Of a stretch of 64,000 nucleotides of DNA, positions 20,850 through 33,200 are shown in pieces. The DNA comes from Polytrichum commune (lineage: Eukaryota; Streptophyta; Polytrichopsida; Polytrichales; Polytrichaceae): contig OX485803.1 in the NCBI GenBank assembly GCA_950295325.1, forward strand, positions 33,110,001 to 33,174,000. The letters are read 5' to 3'. The notes under the pieces were generated by a model that worked only from the letters and a program-made list of their open reading frames with translations, was not told the origin of the DNA and made no database searches. Both the position numbers and the translations under genes were made by a program. How positions within the stretch are numbered: the first letter of the stretch is position 1; each line of letters opens with the position of its first letter.

Positions 20850-22165
20850 GTTTCCCCATGTTCATGCCACTCACCATGCTTTAAAGTGTGTGGACACTCT
20901 TAAATTCCAATGCTCAAGCTAACAACGACAAAACTCAAATGCCCCATCTTTCTTTGATAATTGTGTCAAATTGACCACATCCAATCTAAGCATCTTGGTA
21001 TAATTCTTTTGGTATAAATTGTCTTCAAGTAGTCCCATTGCAATCCGTTCTCCATTCATACCTCTCACAACACATTTCATGAGGTTGAATTGTACTTCCA
21101 ACCCATTCGACAAAGACTTGCTCACTAAGAGTAAATTTTCTTAAAATGTTGACACACGAGGTCATTTTTTATGCAAATCATTTTGATTTTGTCTCTCACC
21201 ATCACCTCACCAACAATAAAATCCATTCTAATTGCTTCCTTGACGCTATCATCATCCAAATAGGTATTACATATAACAATTATCTCACATGTGTCAAATA
21301 ATGTTGTATGGGAAATCATGTTTTTTATTGCTCCCGAATTCATGATTCACTTATAAATGGTCTTCGAATGTATTTCATGTTACATTGCAAATGCATAGTT
21401 ATCATCCTCTTTGATGGTGTTTACATTATTTTTGTCATTGTTCTTTATCTTGTAACAATAATGCACAATGTGGCCCAATATGCTATAATAGTAGCACAAC
21501 TTAATATATTTGCATGGAGATGGATTGTTTATTTTGTTTGACACAACACCATTGCGGCATTATCAGCTTGGGATTCTTTCTCCTTCTTCTTGGACATCTT
21601 GTGCATCAAACATGCCATCACATATTCCATAATTAGTTTTTTCATTGGCAAATATTTAAAACAATGATCAAGTGTTTGTACGAGGTTGCCAAGTTCTCAA
21701 GCAAAATCATAACAACATCTTCATTTTTCACAAACACCTTTAAGCAAATAAGACAATACTCTAGTACTTTGATCTTGTTGATATACTCCAACAAGTTATT
21801 ACCTTCTTAAATACTGCACGCGAAAAAGTGTTGCAAATGAAAAAGGATGTTGGATAAGCTTCTCGTCTCGTAAATATTGCAAAGAACCTTTTATATCTCT
21901 CCAAGTTTTTTTACGACTTTTGATGTATGCAAGTTGTTTGTCCGCCAAGTTGAGCACAGTGATGAACATTACTTTTTTGACACACCTTTGGTGTTTTTTC
22001 TTCACTTTGGGATCAATGTTGGGAGGTAGAGTTTCTTTGGATTCGTGCACAATACCCAAAGGTCCATGGAAGCCAATCCCATCTTCAATTTAAACTTCCA
22101 AAAATTGAAGTTCTCTCCATCAAACTTGTCAATAACTCTAGCACCAAACCTTCAAATGATGTCTT
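20850..22165 (-). pseudogene. Decayed Ty1/copia retrotransposon fragment (gag, zinc knuckle, protease)
   Basis: On the reverse strand, from 22165 downward: the copia gag start (IDKFDGENFNFWKFKLKMG), a gag segment with DPKVKKKHQR and NLADKQLAYIKS (about 22030-21890), a CCHC zinc knuckle at 21496-21455, a protease-like segment (NSGAIKNMISHTTLFDT, about 21343-21200) and the pre-integrase block NGLEVQFNLMKCVVRGMNGE ending in NLYQKN (about 21105-21005). Frameshifts and stops separate these pieces. The knuckle has lost its second Cys (CYYY instead of CYYC), and the protease site reads NSGA rather than DSGA. No integrase, reverse transcriptase or LTR was found; homology fades near 20850. It is clearly inactive. 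Confidence 0.8.
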
Positions 22166-22239
22166 ATTACAGTCAAAAATTGGGATATGCTCTCAAATTT
22201 GTCTTTTCTAAACGATTATATTCACTCAATAGTTTCATA

Positions 22240-22920
22240 AACCTCAATCAACCCCTCTTGAACTCCAATGGTGTATGCACCTCAATCTACTCAAATGAGG
22301 TATTTTTGCTCTAAAATGTGTCTTTGTATATCTCTCAATTCATTCAAACCAAGTTTTTTTAAAAATCTCAATGTGTTTTTCACCCTCAATTCACTCAAGT
22401 TAGATCCTCTTGACTTCAAATGAGCCCTCTTGGTCTCAAATGTGCCTTTGCACTCTTAATCCACTCAAATGTGTTATCTTGCACTCAAATTTGCCTTTGC
22501 ATCTTGATCTATTCAAGTCATGCCCACTTTAACTAAAATGTACTTTGTGACCTTCCAATTCACTCAAATCAAACCCTTTTCAACTTTAATATGCTTTTAC
22601 ATTCTCAAGCTATTCAAATCATGCTTTCTACAACTCAAATGTACCTTTGTACCCTCAATATACTAAAATCACCTTCAATACCTTCAAATATGGACAATTG
22701 CATTCAACCAACTCAAATCAAAACTTAATTATATCAAATATGTATTCAAGCATTACAAACACTCGATGTATTATTTGCAAACTTCGAATGTGCACTTGTA
22801 CACCCACAATACTCTGGATCTCTAAACTTTCAAACACCAACTGATGTTCCAAACGTGCACCAATGCATCTCCAACACGAAGCAATAGAAAGGCTCTTCCA
22901 AACATTATAATTATTCAAGA
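22240..22920. repeat. Diverged tandem array, period about 50 bp
   Basis: Roughly a dozen units of the pattern CTCAATTCACTCAAATCA, then a short C/T-rich segment, then CTCAAATGTGCCTTTGCAC follow one another. Unit lengths vary between about 48 and 70 bases, and the units drift toward the right-hand end. The array sits directly upstream of the copia gag remnant (in that element's direction), so it may be part of its untranslated leader or an expanded minisatellite. Confidence 0.6.
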
Positions 22921-23179
22921 GTTATTCCCTAACCAACTCAAAATCAAGTTTCTATCTCCACAATTGGCATGAGTGGATCCATAATCTATTAAAGCACAAT
23001 AATAGTACATATTAGATTGCACGAGCAAATACACATACACAAAATTATATGAACAATGTTTGGAATGAGATGATCACTTCCATTCCTTATCTTACATTTC
23101 ATTCCAATTCAACTTATTTGATTCATACAATAAACTTGGGATATCTCAATTCCCACTTCCCACAAACCATAGGGGAAGT
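22921..23179. other. Spacer between tandem array and G+T-rich block
   Basis: AT-rich sequence with several CATTCC words (23083-23110). No gene or clear repeat end was recognised. Confidence 0.4.
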
Positions 23180-26100
23180 ATGTCAGAAAGGCAATATTTT
23201 GGTATATTGTAAAATGAGGGGTGGGATGGTAAATGTAGGAGTTACTTGTGGTTGTTGAAGCACGTTGGTTGGATTGTTTGTCCAATTATTGTGTATTGAT
23301 GGTAATAATCGTAGTGGATATGTGATTGGTATGTTCAACTAATGTTGTCCATATGATCAATTTTGGGAGTAGGTCTAGGGTTGTAATATGAGTGTATCCA
23401 CATCCTTTCCATTGAGTGGAGAAGGTTGGGTCTGGTAAGCCAAAGATTACATTTTAATCATATGAAGAGCAATAATATAATAATTGCATAAAACATGTGA
23501 ATGGACTAAAGAAGTATGAGTGTATGACTTGGAAAGTTTGCATGAATATTGAAGAAGGACGTATATAGTAGTTTTGGATGAAGGGGGTGGTGGGTGATTC
23601 ACATCTTGTGGCAAAGTTTTTTATAGGTGGAAAAATAGTGTGGCTCTTGATGGGTTTATAGGTTTTTATTTCATATTCATATTAATTTGTCAAGGGGTAA
23701 GGTGGTTTGATAGTTTTCCATGTTGCTATATATTTGGGCCAAAGGGGGTATATTTGTATTGTGGATGATGTGACAATGATAACTTTATTGTAATCACATT
23801 TTTAAGAATGGAGGATAAGATGTGAAATATCTAGGTTGGGACAAACATTTTGTTTGTCACATAATTGTTAGATTTTATGTTTTGTTGATTTATTTTTGTG
23901 CGGGTTTACGATTCATGAGTAGTAAGTTGTGTTCATAGAGGATGGTGTCAGGATTTAAGAATTATTTTTGTGTGATCCATTTGAATTGGTTGGTGTGTGG
24001 GGTTTGGCAATGACAATAAAAGCTTATATGTATATGTAGTATGATTTTATTTCCTATAGTTTGTTCCTACTAGGAGCAGGAAGCTAATCACTAGAAAATT
24101 GGTTCAAGAAGACATCCTAAAGCTTGGTAGTGCACTTGGCATGGTCAAACATTGTGAGTGGAAATACATGCATGAGGTCCATAGATGTCCTCAAAACCCT
24201 TATGTTGTTTAATGTTCGTTTCTTACAACACTTAATTTCTTGATTTAAAAATTCAGCCCATATTTTCTACATAGGAATAGAGATAGGTGCCATCAGATTC
24301 GTGTTGCCAATAGCCCACATTCTATGTTGAAAATTTGTCACTATTAGTTCTACACTCCTAGAGAATTTGAGAGGAACCACATGTCCTTTGCTTGCAACTA
24401 TTGTGTTTATTCATTTTTCAACTTGTGAAAATTTTATCCCTTCACTGAGTATGTAGTTTGTGATAAATATAGGGTTGTCATTTTTATAGAGGAGTATGAC
24501 GATGCTATATTTACATTTACTAGGTGTCTTTTTTGTGGTAGTATTTAAGAAATAATAGGTACATCATATTGTAGAAGTTACATGATAGGGTTTTTAAGAT
24601 GTCGTTCAAGATACTATCTGGTCCCATGGATATGCCTTACGATAGATTTCGGAGACATGTGTCGTATAGAATTGTAATGAATGATGTGGTTAATATAGAG
24701 AGTGTGGATGAAGTTCATTTTTCTAGTAGGAAAATGTATTTTGTCGCCATAGGTATTTGCAGATGACATGCATACATCTCGACAAGTAGTTTATTGGGTA
24801 TGAGCATGGGGGGTTTGTCTTTAAAATAATTATTTCTATGTGGAGTGGATGATATTTGTGATGGCATTTAGATGTGTGACTAGTTTTCCATCTTAATATT
24901 TGAGCCAATCAAGTGGTATGGAGTTTTGGTGGTTGGTAATTATTTTATAAAATATCTTTGGTTTTTTGCTTAGTAGAGCTCTATAGTTTTTATTGTTCAT
25001 TTTGCAGTTATGGGAAATTTGTGCAACCGTTATTTTTTATGATTTTGTGTTGGTATTTTGACTGTGTTAGCAATGTTAGCTAACCAATTTTGTATTTCTA
25101 GTTGGTCGTTAGCGGTGGGTGGTGGGGTCATATTGTGGGTGTTTATTATTTCTTGAATTTATGGTTTAGGGTGTCATTTAGGGGGTATTGGGATTGTGGT
25201 GGCTCTGATGGCCTTCTTTTTTATGAGATGGTAGGTGTTGAGTTTTTTTTCAATTGTTTTTGTGGTTTACGGGGCTAGAAACTTCATTGACGTTGAGATT
25301 GTAAGATGAGGGAGAGGGGTGGAGGTGCGGTACATGTTTGTATGGCGCATTCACTTATTGAGCTTATGATGGGTTTTTTTTTTTAATGTGTGCTTGTGTC
25401 CATTTTTTGGGGTTGAAGAGAGTGACTTCTTGTAATAGTTTGGTAAGTTGTTGAATGTTGACTCAATATTAGTTAATTGAATTTAATGAGGAAGGCTTGG
25501 ATATTTGTTTCCCGTATGGGGTATATGAACTGGAGGGTTGTGTTGATCGGTGATGCAAGGGGTCCGCATAATGCGGATTAGGATGGGAGGTGGAGGGAGA
25601 CTGGGAAGTGGTCCAAATTGAAGTGTAATTACGTGTTGGTGCAACATATTTGGTACATTGAGTGGGTGTTGGGGAATAAAACCCGTCTATAAGGCTATGT
25701 AGTTATAGTTGGATCCTATTTGTTTTAAAAATATTGATGTGTTGGGGATTGATGTGAGGTGAAGTTGGCTATAAAATCTTCTCATTCTTTGTCCTCATTG
25801 GTTGATTGGATTACAGGGTGTTATGATGTCCAATGAAGAAATGTCCCGGTTGAAGCCCTCTATAAGTATTGGAAATTGTGTTGAATGAACAATTAAGGTT
25901 TGTTTCATTGTTTGTTGAATATCATTGATTATATGTATTCCTTCTTCGTGTGTTGGCATACAGAAGTGTATTAGTACAATGGGGGTGAGAGGTTTATTGG
26001 CTATTGTAGAAATTTGTAGGTAATGGATAAATTTGATAAAAAATGTTATTTTGATGATGATGCCAAAGAAGGCAAGTAATTTGCATATGATCTTATATGA

Positions 26101-27400
26101 TGGAAATTACATATATATGTATCTTGTGGGTGTGTATTTGGGGATATTCGTTTCATGTATTAATAGAAATATAGATGGGATAATGTTTATGGTGGTGAGT
26201 TGGGGGGTGTCTTGAAGGTTTGTGCTTAGATGCCCACAGTTTCATGTGAGGCATATGATGGGGTATGGGTATATGTTTGTATGTTGGTTTGTTGTCGATA
26301 ATATTATTGAGCTTGGATTTTGGTGTAATTTATGTGAGAAGCCATGTATTTTTTGTATAATGTGTAAAGGATTATTTTATGACTTCTATGGGGTAGGCCA
26401 AGAATAGTCATTGGAGTGATGATTGTGAGGGGGTGGTCTTGTATGACATGTTTGAGTTTGATATGGTCATATAATTTTTTGTACGAGTCGTTGTGGTGCG
26501 TGGACAATGGTGAGCAATTGGGTTATGGGGCAAATAGTAGCGAGGGTGGGAGATTGTGTAGTCTTCTTAGTATAGTGAGACTACGTGCAAGGAGTCCGTT
26601 TTTTAGGGTGGTGTTGCATTGTGTTGGTATAGGGCTTATGGAGACTATTAGGGTATTTATGATGTTGGGGGTGTGGTATGCTCATTGGAGTTGGACATGT
26701 TTGGTTAAGTAAAGAAGCTTTTGGTTGAGATCAATGTTTTGTACATGAGGTTGTATAAAGGGAAGGAATGTGTTGAATAGTGTGGCATGTTCTAGTGTTG
26801 TGAAGTTTTCTTGATAGTATTGAGAGTATTTTCATTGGATTAATTTTGGCTTATTTTTAAGGATGTGGTAGGTTCCAAGTTTGGGAAGATATATCCGGAG
26901 AGTAGAATGAGGGTAGAGGAGTTCCACATGTACTAATGAATAGTTCTTCATTTTGATTTTTAAGGTGTGCATATGAAACATGGAAGAGGGTTCCTATAAA
27001 GTTTGTGTTTACTATGGGGTTGGTTAAGTTGTTATTGTATGCGTGTGGGGAAGGGGGTATTATGTGAGTGTGTTGGGTGTTGGGTGTTGGGTGTACTTTG
27101 TATGTAACTGGAGTTTGCTTGTGGGTGGTATGTAAGTGGTTGTGATAGGTGGTATTTTCATGGTGTGTGTTTCCCATCGTGTGTTGTCGGTGTTGAGGAT
27201 CTTTGTGGTTGTTAGTTGCTTATGTGATGTGTGGAAAAAAACTTGTTAGTATGAGGATGGGTAGTATGTGTTTGAGGTGAATATGTTTGTGGTAGACTTT
27301 ATGGGGTTTGGGATGGGGGTTAGGTGTATGTATTTCTATTGTTATGTTGATGCGGTTTTGTGCAAGCATGGGGTAATTACGTTTTTTGTTAGAATACATT
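23180..27400. other. Long G+T-skewed tract without genes
   Basis: Over about 4.2 kb the given strand is poor in both C and A and rich in G and T. For example, 27061-27120 has about 3 C and 8 A in 60 bases. Reading frames on either strand are short; those on the reverse strand are runs of His, Thr, Pro and Asn, as expected from a CA-rich strand. The skew begins shortly after the copia fragment and its array and stops near 27400. No terminal repeats or protein domains were recognised. Confidence 0.55.
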
Positions 27401-30205
27401 TTGGAAAAATGATAAGAATTCATGAAAGAAGCTTGAACTCTTTATTGATATAAATAATACACAAAGCAACTAGAATGAGCCATTAATGTGAGCTTGTGAA
27501 GGAGTTATTCATGTCATATGTTGTAGCCTTGGTGGTTATTGTTGGTTGGTGGTGGGTTGTGGAAGCCTAGAGGGGCTTGGAGCTAAGATATTGTTCCTCC
27601 ATTGTGCATTGGAGTTGAGTGGTCATGTGCCGGAGGGCTTGGGAGGTGGTGGCCAAAGATTGTGCTATAGCTTGTAAGCATTGGTTTGAGGGTTGGAACT
27701 CCATAGCCATTGCTCCCACAATGATGCTTACGGTTGGAACTTTGAGTGTATTGGTTGCCACCTCCACTCTTTTGTCCGTGTTGAAGTTGATTGTTGACAC
27801 CATCGTGGCAAGTTTTCCATCAACTTTGTCCTTCCAATCTTGCATTGTGCAGTTAAAGCATTTCTTAGTGTTCGGTGGGTAGACTTATGTTGAATTATCA
27901 AATTTAAAATGAAGTATCAACAAAAATCAAATTGAAAATTGTACCTCCCTTTTTTTTTTATTATGGTTATCGGAAGTCCATGTTTGTTGATTCTTTAACT
28001 GAATACATAAGTCCTTCTAATTGTGTTCATTATTGAGTGTGGAGTAGTTTATCAAAATTAAAGGCATAATCCAACATTTTTTACACGTGTCTCTTGATAG
28101 CGTGTGTTCTTTGATCCTCATTGAACAACATACCACTCAAATATCGGTATCCAATCAAGAAAAGTAGCCAATAACACATGCATATGTTACTACTTAAAGA
28201 CCAATCTAGGATATGTTTCTTCGTGTATTGGCCAAGATTGTCACTCTACCATAAATTTTGGAAGGCATTAAAATCCATAATTATTTTGCAAAGGAAAACA
28301 TTGCTAGATCTTTATGTGCAAGGAGATCCTAGACCTAGAGCATTCATGGAAATAAGGTCCACCTGGGCTCCCGCCCTTGGGGCCCTTATTTCCAAGAATA
28401 CCATGGGTCTAGGGACTTACCTATTATATAACTTCACAATCATGCATGACCTAATAGGTCATCACGTCCCTTGCCCCAATTCTCCTAACTTTATCTATGA
28501 TTCCATACTTAGCCTCCTTGCTCTTTGCTCATGGAATTCAACGCAAACGATGAGATGAATGACTAAACAAGGTACATTTTCCTCAATATAGTTTAGGTAG
28601 AAATGGGGAAAGAAGAAGAGGGATGCACCGCATATAAGTACGAGTTTAGCTTGGATGGTCATCCAAAGGATACCATGACAATGGGTAACTTGAAATTACT
28701 CATATGGGTATTCATAACCAACATTGATTTATTACCTACCATTAAAAATAAAATAAGAGTGTTTGCATTGGGGATAGAGAGGGTCTATGCAAGACATGAG
28801 CAAATGAATAACGAAGAGAAAATTCTCATGATTGTAGCTTAGACATTCAATCAACAAAACTCCATGTGCAATAGTGACAAAGATTTAGTGGATTGTGATG
28901 AAACTCATCAGTATGGATGATTTTCATGTGTAGTTTGATGTTTGCATTTTTGATGATAATGTTGTATTTGTGAATTTTAGGATTACAATGTACGGACTTC
29001 TGAATTTCCTCTTGTAAATGCTCAAATTTATAATTAGTTATTTTGAAGTAACATGTTGATAAATCCTTGGGGTGTACGAATGAAGCAAAGCCCCTTAATT
29101 CCATAAAAGTGATGGTGTGTTTACAATAACTACAAGAAGTCTTGAAGAGATCGAGCAAGTTTTAAAGGTTGAGTTGTATCATCTATTCCTGGGTATTAAG
29201 CTTTGTTCAAACTCTCGTTCTCATATTTATATGATACCTTGCAAGGTGTTGAAAGCTAGGGAAATTCATGTTTTCCATTTGTACCCCCCAAAAACAAAGG
29301 AAATCAAAGTGAAATTATTTAGAGTTACGTCAAGTTTGTTTTAGGGGTTGGTTGCAAGTCTTAAGTTTTGTATGGTGCAATTCAAGTTGGATAAAGTATT
29401 GGTTGGCTTGGTTTTTGATAACAACATGACTGTGTCAATCTTGGACTTATTTTAATGACACGTGTTGTTGTTTCTTTTCATCACTTCATCGCATGCAATT
29501 TTTGATGCGTTATTGTAAAACCCTAACTCATAGGTATCTTCATGTATTTTATTGTGTCCATGAATTTAGTGACAAGGAACTATCAAAAGAGATTGAGTAG
29601 GAGAGATTTTCAAAATTGTGAATGAAGATCACGGTAAAGTATGAACTCGTATGAAAATTTACATTGACTCCGCGTATCACAAGGATTGGTTTCTTGGAAG
29701 CATTATTTGTATTCTACATATGTTGGGCATTTTCAACAATATCAACCACATAAAGTTTTTAGCATCAACTCTTACGAAATAGGTATGTCAGTGCATTTAT
29801 TGTTTCAGACAAATATTTCACTAAATCTTAATATAGCTATCACATGATATCAAGACATTGTTCCTTAGCACGAGTAATGAAAGCATAGTTTCATCTTGTC
29901 ATTGGATGGTTTTTGCTCATTTAATCTATGTAGATATGATAAGGGATGTTCTACTTATATGTTCATGTATTGATAAATCATAAGAACAAACATACTATCA
30001 ATACATTATTCTTACAAGGGAGTGTTTAGTGCAGGATTTGCATGATAAAATGTTATGAGAAACTAGATATATGAATATAAGTTTAATGGCTTATTTGGAA
30101 TGGAAAGAAAGCTTGACAAACATGGTGTCTTGATATACCGAGAAAATTGAAGGCTTTGTAATTTACAAAAGTGCATAGTTGTTGTCAACAATTATAAAAG
30201 GAAAG
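27401..30205. other. Intergenic DNA upstream of PEPC
   Basis: AT-rich, 2.8 kb. A reverse-strand open frame at 27567-27845 reads like a gag-type coiled coil (QSLATTSQALRHMTTQL), but its function is unknown. Others at 28603-28842 (+) and 28847-29158 (-) are unrecognised and may be transposon debris. A strong inverted repeat lies at 28328-28413. The last few hundred bases should include the PEPC promoter, and an in-frame TAG at 30176-30178 closes the frame upstream of the chosen start. Confidence 0.4.
28328..28413. repeat. Imperfect inverted repeat, 86-base hairpin
   Basis: The left arm CCTAGACC, then ATTCATGGAAATAAGG, is mirrored by the right arm, whose reverse complement reads CCTAGACC, then ATTCTTGGAAATAAGG. 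The arms are about 35 bases each with a few mismatches. The loop is C/G-rich (about 20 bases). Size and pairing resemble a small-RNA precursor or a very short foldback element. Confidence 0.6.
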
Positions 30206-33200
30206 ATGAGTAAGATGACGACCCATCAACGTGGTAGCAAATTGGCCAAACAACAAAAGATGGCCTCAATCAATGCACAAATGCGGTTACTCGTGCCCAA
30301 AAAAATATCAGAAGATGATCATCTCGTGGAATATGATGCAATTCTCCTAGACCGATTTCTTGATATCCTACAAGACCTACATGGGCCTGATGTCAAGGAA
30401 ACAGTATGTAGCACATAATGTCCTTTGATTATTTTCATATTTGTTAAGATACATTTCAAGCATTTTTTCAAATATTGTACCTAATACCATGAATTTCTTT
30501 CTTTCTTTAAGAAACAAACAAGGAGCAAGAAAACAATTGATTGGATTTATAGTATATGTAGTCCAAGGAAGTATCACACCCCATCATTGATAGGTATTGT
30601 AAGTATGTCCAACTCTACAAACCTAAACTAATTAGTAAAGGATCGATAAGCGGATTTAACCCAATCCTCTAAGTAAAGTTAAACATATATATATTTTTGT
30701 TTCACCCCATTTCATCCTACATAAGATGATACTTTAAACTTGTAAAATCAATTTTTTTATGACCATATAAAACTTGCATGACAATTGGTTTTTTTGAAAC
30801 AATAGGTACAAAAATGCTATGAGTTATCAGGTGCGTATAATAAAATTGAAGGTCAAGGTGACTTGGCCAAGCTAGAGGAGCTAGGAGAGGTTTTAAACAA
30901 CCTAGATCCCGGAGACTCTATTGTTGTGGCGAGTTCATTTTCTCACATGCTTAATTTAGGAAACTTGGCTGAGGAGGTTCAAATTGCTTATCGTAGGCGA
31001 GTCAAGCAAGCCAAAAAAGGTGATATTGGAGATGAAAATAGTGCCCTCACTGAGTCTGATTTAGAGGAAACTTTTCGACGGTTGGTAAACCAACTAGGAA
31101 AAACACCAAATGAGATTTTTGAAGCATTGAAAAATCAAACTGTAGACTTGGTCTTGACAGCACACCCAACTCAATCGGTTCGGCGATCATTGCTTCAAAA
31201 ACATACAAGGTATTTATATGCACAACTCATGACCAAAACATATAGAGTAATTAAATATCCACAAGTTTGTGGATGTTGAAATGTCCATCAATATCATAAT
31301 CGAGTCATATTTATTATCATACGACCAATTGATTTATTTGGTTAATCAAAATACATGTAAATATAATTTGTCGTATTGTTGACGAATCTTAAGTTTTTTT
31401 CCAATGTGAACTTCACAAGTCCATTTTTGAAAGATGCCCAGGTTTTTGAAACTTCAATGAAGGAGTTGAAGTCTATGAAACTTCTGGCAGGATTCGGAGT
31501 TGTTTGTCTCAATTGAATCAAAGTGATATCACCAATGATGAGAAACAAGAGTTGGATGAAGCGCTCTATCGCGAGGTATAATTTTATAGCATACAATTAG
31601 GATATTTTATGTGCTTTGTGTATATTAATTGCTTCAGTTTTAAACCATAGATGAAGAAAAAATTGTTGTCTTGTTGAAATCTATCATAGATTTAACTTGA
31701 TGATACGCTCATGTTAAGTCTGCATTTAAAATCAATTTAGAGACTCTATTATATTGCTAAGGTATCCACTATACATTGATCCTTGAAGAAGTTACACAAA
31801 TCATGTGCAAAGTCTTGCCTCATATATGTATCATTTTTGTATTGTTATGCTATGCTTAAATAAAGGTGAACATAATTAGTTTGCAAAATATAAATGTTTA
31901 ATATACAAACATCAATAATGCATGCCATACTAGTCTTATTGGAATTATTTTGGTTACATAAATCACAAATCCTGAAATACAATTGTTGGAGAATATAGAT
32001 TCAAGCTGCATTTCGAACAGATGAAATTCGACGCACGCCTCCAACACCCCAAGATGAAATGCGAGCTGGGATGAGTTATTTTCATGAAACCATATGGAAT
32101 GGGTTGCCCACCTTCTTGAGGCGTGTGGACACTGCCTTAAGGGCCATTGGGGTTGAAGAACGCTTACCTTTCAATGTACCTCTTATTCAATTCTCTTCTT
32201 GGATGGGTGGTGATCGCGATGGTGATTTTCTAACTCCAACATCGCCTTGCTCAAGGAATTTTCAAGTGAAAAACATGTATAGGATTTCATTTGAGCTAAT
32301 TGTTTGTGTTGGGGAGTTATGAGTCAAAAATTTGAGATCACATTTTGGAACCATCACGCAAAGATGAAGTGTTTACAGGAAATCCGCGAGTGACCCCGGA
32401 GGTGACCAAAGATGTTTGCTTGTTGGCAAGACTAATGGCAGCCAACCTCTACTTTGCACAAATTGAAGATCTCATGTTTGAGGTCAAGATCATAATTAGT
32501 CTATTTTGTGTTTGATTTCATTTTTATTCCTTTCCTTCTCAATTGCAAACACCCCTGCATAATTAATCTTCACACACAATGAACTTAATAAAACATATTT
32601 CCAATATATGAACAAGAGGTGTTTGTTAATTTTGTACATGAAATTATTTGAGAATGACTAAACTTCAAGATTCACTATCAACAATCCTCCGTTCATTTAA
32701 ACTTTTACACCAAGACGCTCCATTATGATTTCCTATATCTAATCGAGGAGTAATCATGTCAAACTACTAAAACAAATTCTATGCTTGATTCTAGTTGTCA
32801 ATGTGGCGTTGTAATGAGGAAATCCGGCAACGAGTTGCACAACTAGAGAGAACCAGTAAAAAGGAAGCCAAACATTACATAGGTATTGTATACGCATACT
32901 TAATGATATGTGGGCCTTATGTAATCGATCTTCTTTATTGCACACCTATGTTTGAGTTGTGAGTGGACACCAAGAAGTCGTGTATTACAATGAGATTGGA
33001 TTATCTGCTCCTCCAAATATATTAGGGAACCATTAATTAACTTTGCACAATGGGGGGAAGGGAGAGTGTTCTTCTATGAGAGTGGGAGCCATGTACATAC
33101 GGGACAACTTATTAGAACCTCCTAATATATAAGTTTTTCATGACCAAAAAGAAGATTGTACATACAAAATATGAACTAGTTTTATGTATGGACAAAATCA

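Noticed and set aside
26857-27177. 106-codon reverse-strand frame rich in His, Thr, Pro and Asn
   Set aside because: Its composition follows directly from the CA-rich strand of the skewed block; not evidence of a gene.
28178-28558. 126-codon forward frame
   Set aside because: It runs through both arms of the 86-base hairpin and has no recognisable domain.
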